Position numbers and translations under genes: made by a program
Notes under the pieces: model-generated
Seen by the model: the letters and a program-made list of their open reading frames with translations, nothing else
Told to the model about the DNA's origin: nothing
The model's database searches: none
Assembly (NCBI RefSeq): GCF_023074075.1
Contig: NZ_JADPKT010000084.1
Coordinates: 186,001 to 250,000, forward strand
Direction of reading: 5' to 3'
DNA length: 64,000 nt
Origin: Bradyrhizobium sp. 138
GTDB lineage: Bacteria > Pseudomonadota > Alphaproteobacteria > Rhizobiales > Xanthobacteraceae
Shown here: in pieces, positions 61,614-64,000 of the stretch
Position numbering within the stretch: the first letter of the stretch is position 1
How the letters are laid out: each line of letters opens with the position of its first letter

Positions 61614-61841
61614 CGGCGAGCTCTCGTTGGTGTCGATTCGACGCGCGGTGCGTCGCACAAGGCTGCGTCTCGCAGGTCGTGTTTGACCAAGAGGGAACTG
61701 GTTTTGTCCGAGAGAGAAATGCAATCGCGAAGAATCGACACGGACGCGCTCAAGAGCCGAATCGAGGCTTGAACTGCATCTGACGCAGCCCTAGGTTTTG
61801 CGCCGCGCGATGTCGCGCTCAATACCTTGGGGAGACCCCGA

Positions 61842-61922
61842 ATGGCTTGGAAAGCTCCGAAGATCGTGGAAGTGCCGGTCGGCATGGAAATCAACATGTA
61901 CGCCTGCGCTTCGCGCAAGTAA
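61842..61922 (+). CDS. pqqA: PQQ precursor peptide PqqA (orphan copy)
   Basis: 26 residues, starting MAWKAPKIVEVPVG and ending MYACASRK. Glu16 and Tyr20 (E-I-N-M-Y) are the two residues PqqE links to build PQQ. GGGGAG precedes the ATG. The next gene is an outer-membrane protein, not pqqB, and no pqqBCDE lies in the window, so this is a separate precursor copy inside the PQQ-enzyme region. Confidence 0.92.
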   Translation: MAWKAPKIVEVPVGMEINMYACASRK

Positions 61923-61982
61923 GACTGACGACCTGCCGCGGCTTCGATGGCAAACGCCGTCGAAGCCGTGGTAGTGTCAGGA

Positions 61983-62849
61983 ATGCGCGCGAGAGCCACC
62001 AGCTTCTGGACGATTGCTGCCTGCACGGTCGCGCTTCTACCGGTATGCGTCAGCGCCGAGGAAGGCTTCGATACCGAGCACATCTTCGGCTTCACGATCG
62101 GCACCGATGTCGGCACTGTCGGCGAGCGCGAATTCCAGAGCGAGACGACGGGGCGCATCGGCAAGGGCGGCACATATCGCGCGCTCGCGCAGGAGTTCGA
62201 GATCGAGGTCGTGCCGCTGCCGAACTTTCGCATCGAGGTCGGCGCCACGGCAACGCTGCACGACATCACCGGCGTCCCCGATATCGATGATCGCCGCCAA
62301 TTCAACTTCCAGGGGGCTTCGCTCGACCTGCGTTATCGCCTGCTCAACCGGGAGCATGCGCCGTTCGGTCTCACCATCGCCGCCGAGCTCCATGGCGACC
62401 GCATCGACGAGACCAGCGGTGCGAAAGGGCGGATGTACGGCACCGATTTCACCCTCGCCATCGACCGCGAACTCATCCCGAACTTCGCCATCGGCGCCCT
62501 CAACCTGATCTATCAGCCGGAATGGGCGCGCTTCGAGGTGGCGGGCGTGTCCGAGAAGAGCTCGACGATCGGGGCGGCGTTTGCCGGCCTGGTGCGGGTG
62601 CGGCCCAATATGCTGCTCGGCGGGGAGCTGCGCTACTTCCGGCAATATGAAGGCATCGGCCTCGGGGAGTTTTCCGGCCAGGCCCTGTTCGTCGGCCCGA
62701 CCGCTTATTTCCAGCTCTCCGAGCGCTCGCGGCTCACCTTGAGCTGGAGCATGCAGGCCTGGGGCCGTCCGGCCGGCTCATCCGCAAATCTCGACCTCGT
62801 CAATTTCGAGCGCCATCAGGCCCGGATGGTGTTTGGGGTGAACTTTTAG
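61983..62849 (+). CDS. Outer-membrane beta-barrel protein
   Basis: 288 residues with signal peptide (cleavage near VSAEEG). Alternating strands with aromatic girdle residues (RIEVGATATLHDI, LDLRYRLL, FGLTIAAELHGD, SRLTLSWSMQAW) and a terminal Phe (ARMVFGVNF) mark an outer-membrane barrel of about ten to twelve strands. ATG 61983 is 61 nt after the pqqA stop. Family not recognised; the position suggests uptake or retention of metal, PQQ or alcohol, which is inference. Confidence 0.75.
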   Translation: MRARATSFWTIAACTVALLPVCVSAEEGFDTEHIFGFTIGTDVGTVGEREFQSETTGRIGKGGTYRALAQEFEIEVVPLPNFRIEVGATATLHDITGVPDIDDRRQFNFQGASLDLRYRLLNREHAPFGLTIAAELHGDRIDETSGAKGRMYGTDFTLAIDRELIPNFAIGALNLIYQPEWARFEVAGVSEKSSTIGAAFAGLVRVRPNMLLGGELRYFRQYEGIGLGEFSGQALFVGPTAYFQLSERSRLTLSWSMQAWGRPAGSSANLDLVNFERHQARMVFGVNF

Positions 62850-62983
62850 GTCTGCTCTTCGCCTCTGCCGCTTGCGGGGAGAGGGGAACAGAGGGCCCGT
62901 TTCTCACCAGACTTGAAACTTCCCCCTCCGTGGAACGTAACCTTTCGTGCTATTCTTGGTCGCCCTTGCGAGAGGATCCCGGC

Positions 62984-63193
62984 ATGAACCCGATTGACCT
63001 GGTGGTGACTGTGTGTGCGGTGCTCTCGCCTGCGACCTGCGAGGAGCAGCATCTGATGTTCAACTATTCCGGTTCGCCCCGCCAATGCGTGATGGCCGCG
63101 CCGCCCTATATTGCGCAATGGGTTGGCGAGCATCCGAAGTGGCAGGCGGTGCGGTGGCGCTGCGAATATCCACACCCGAACGACAAGGCGTAA
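62984..63193 (+). CDS. Small conserved hypothetical protein
   Basis: 69 residues. N-terminal MNPIDLVVTVCAVLSPATCEEQHLMF is partly hydrophobic and may be a weak signal or part of the fold; four Cys (VCAV, TCEE, RQCV, RCEY) could form two disulfides. I recall similar unassigned proteins in Bradyrhizobium, without a function. The start at 62984 is chosen from the GAGAGGA before it. Confidence 0.62.
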   Translation: MNPIDLVVTVCAVLSPATCEEQHLMFNYSGSPRQCVMAAPPYIAQWVGEHPKWQAVRWRCEYPHPNDKA

Positions 63194-63203
63194 GGCGTCC
63201 GCG

Positions 63204-63551
63204 CTATTTCGTGCAGTCCTTCAGATCCTTGTCGGCGATCGAGAACACCGCATCCGCCCTGATCTCGATGTCGCGAACGATGCACTGCCGCGCATTGGGA
63301 TAGCTGACCTTGGCATCGTAGCGGCCCGGCTCGACGCCGGTGATGCGCAGCCGCTCGTCGTGGTCGACTTCCTTGTCCTTGTCGTTGAGGCACTGGTTCG
63401 GTCCCCAGTCGGTTCTGCCGGCCGGGGCGAGCTGGAAGCCGGAGATCGTCTCGGTCGTCAGATTCCAGAGCCGGATTCCCTTGCCTTTGCCTTGCGCGGC
63501 GGCTTCGCCGGCAAACGCCAGCACCGCGATCAACACCAGAGCCCAACGCAT
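63204..63551 (-). CDS. Small secreted hypothetical protein
   Basis: 115 residues. Signal peptide WALVLIAVLAFAGEAAAQ. The mature part reads as an Ig-like or beta-sandwich domain (GIRLWNLTTETISGFQLAP, then RLRITGVEPGRYDAKVSYP), with Cys in NQCLND, RQCIV and KDCTK. It resembles unassigned secreted proteins of Bradyrhizobium. GGGAGG 8 nt before ATG 63551 decides the start over TTG 63554. Convergent with the previous gene. Confidence 0.68.
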   Translation of the reverse strand: MRWALVLIAVLAFAGEAAAQGKGKGIRLWNLTTETISGFQLAPAGRTDWGPNQCLNDKDKEVDHDERLRITGVEPGRYDAKVSYPNARQCIVRDIEIRADAVFSIADKDLKDCTK

Positions 63552-63577
63552 CAAATCGTCCTCCCAAGGCGGCGCCG

Positions 63578-64000
63578 TTATTGCCTGATCAGACGCTCGC
63601 GGTTCTTTGCCTTGTCGAAATTTTTGGCGCGGTCAAGGCCGATCGGTGCAATCAGCTTGGTGGAGGTGAGATCGGCGCCCTCGAAATCGGCGTCGATGAC
63701 GGTTGCCCCGGTCAGATCGGCGCCGCCAAGCTGCGCATTCCGGAGCGACGCACCGGTGAGGTCGGCTCCCCTGAGGGAGGCAAACTCGAGATCGACGCGT
63801 GACAAATCGGCGTTGCGCGCGTTCAACCGTTCCAGATTGGCCGATCGCAGCACGGCGCGCATCAACCCCATCGACTGGTTGCGCATGTCGGCGCCGAGAT
63901 GAGCGTCGGCGATCGAGGCGCCGACCAGGCTCGCGCCGCTGAGATCGGCTGCGATGCGCGCGCCGGTCAGGTCAGCGCCGTCGAGGTGAGCGCGCGCCAT
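63578..64000 (-). CDS. Pentapeptide-repeat protein (runs off the right edge)
   Basis: 140 residues visible. Repeats of A(D/N)LxG-type: HLDGADLTGARI, DLSGASLVGASI, SLRGADLTGASLRNAQLGGADLTGA (read as consecutive five-residue units). They build a right-handed quadrilateral beta-helix. The ATG at the last base may be internal, so the 5' end is treated as missing. 24 nt before the secreted-protein gene on the same strand. Confidence 0.85.
   Translation of the reverse strand: MARAHLDGADLTGARIAADLSGASLVGASIADAHLGADMRNQSMGLMRAVLRSANLERLNARNADLSRVDLEFASLRGADLTGASLRNAQLGGADLTGATVIDADFEGADLTSTKLIAPIGLDRAKNFDKAKNRERLIRQ

Overview
The window looks like chromosome from a Bradyrhizobium-type alphaproteobacterium. 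It is GC-rich, carries several families of short dispersed inverted repeats typical of that genus, and encodes a subclass B3 metallo-beta-lactamase that I recognise as close to Bradyrhizobium BJP-1. Both ends are cut: a dihydroorotase lacks its N-terminus at the left edge and a pentapeptide-repeat gene runs off the right edge.

Layout. 0-12.4 kb is mostly housekeeping: dihydroorotase, sulfurtransferase, an ECF sigma factor with two apparent target genes (DUF4142 and cupredoxin), two NUDIX hydrolases, a SRAP/HMCES-type DNA-protein crosslink enzyme, a CoA-transferase, a GrdB-like protein, an FAD-linked oxidase, threonylcarbamoyl-AMP synthase and tRNA-Pro(CGG). 12.4-17.7 kb is a gene-poor accessory stretch with a BrnT/BrnA toxin-antitoxin pair, a small membrane-anchored gene present as one intact and one frameshifted copy, a carbamoylase, and a dense block of repeats. 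17.8-29.4 kb is a histidine-utilisation region: hutF-hutC, an ABC importer and an M20 amidase on the minus strand, divergent from hutI-hutH-hutU, with a HutC-type palindrome between them. 29.9-34.4 kb holds a three-gene cassette of unknown role: a patatin-like lipase interrupted by a multi-pass membrane domain, a secreted protein and a small membrane protein. 34.5-43.3 kb mixes a GGDEF/EAL protein, the metallo-beta-lactamase, a plug-only TonB-receptor fragment, convergent tungstate-transport genes, a 3-hydroxyacyl-CoA dehydrogenase and a group III truncated globin.

43.5-62.9 kb is the most distinctive part: a large periplasmic alcohol-oxidation region that looks lanthanide-dependent. It has three PQQ dehydrogenases, all with the extra Asp two residues after the catalytic Asp that marks lanthanide enzymes. 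These are a Rieske-linked form without the vicinal disulfide, XoxF with its cytochrome XoxG and the glutathione formaldehyde route (Gfa and GSH-formaldehyde dehydrogenase), and a third form with its own cytochrome c and periplasmic binding protein. It also has a two-subunit molybdenum aldehyde oxidase, an AraC regulator divergent from xoxF, a lanmodulin homologue with four EF loops, a 26-residue PqqA precursor peptide without pqqBCDE, and an outer-membrane beta-barrel. I infer that these genes bind lanthanides, supply PQQ and oxidise alcohols and formaldehyde together. The barrel and small secreted proteins may be undescribed members of this system.
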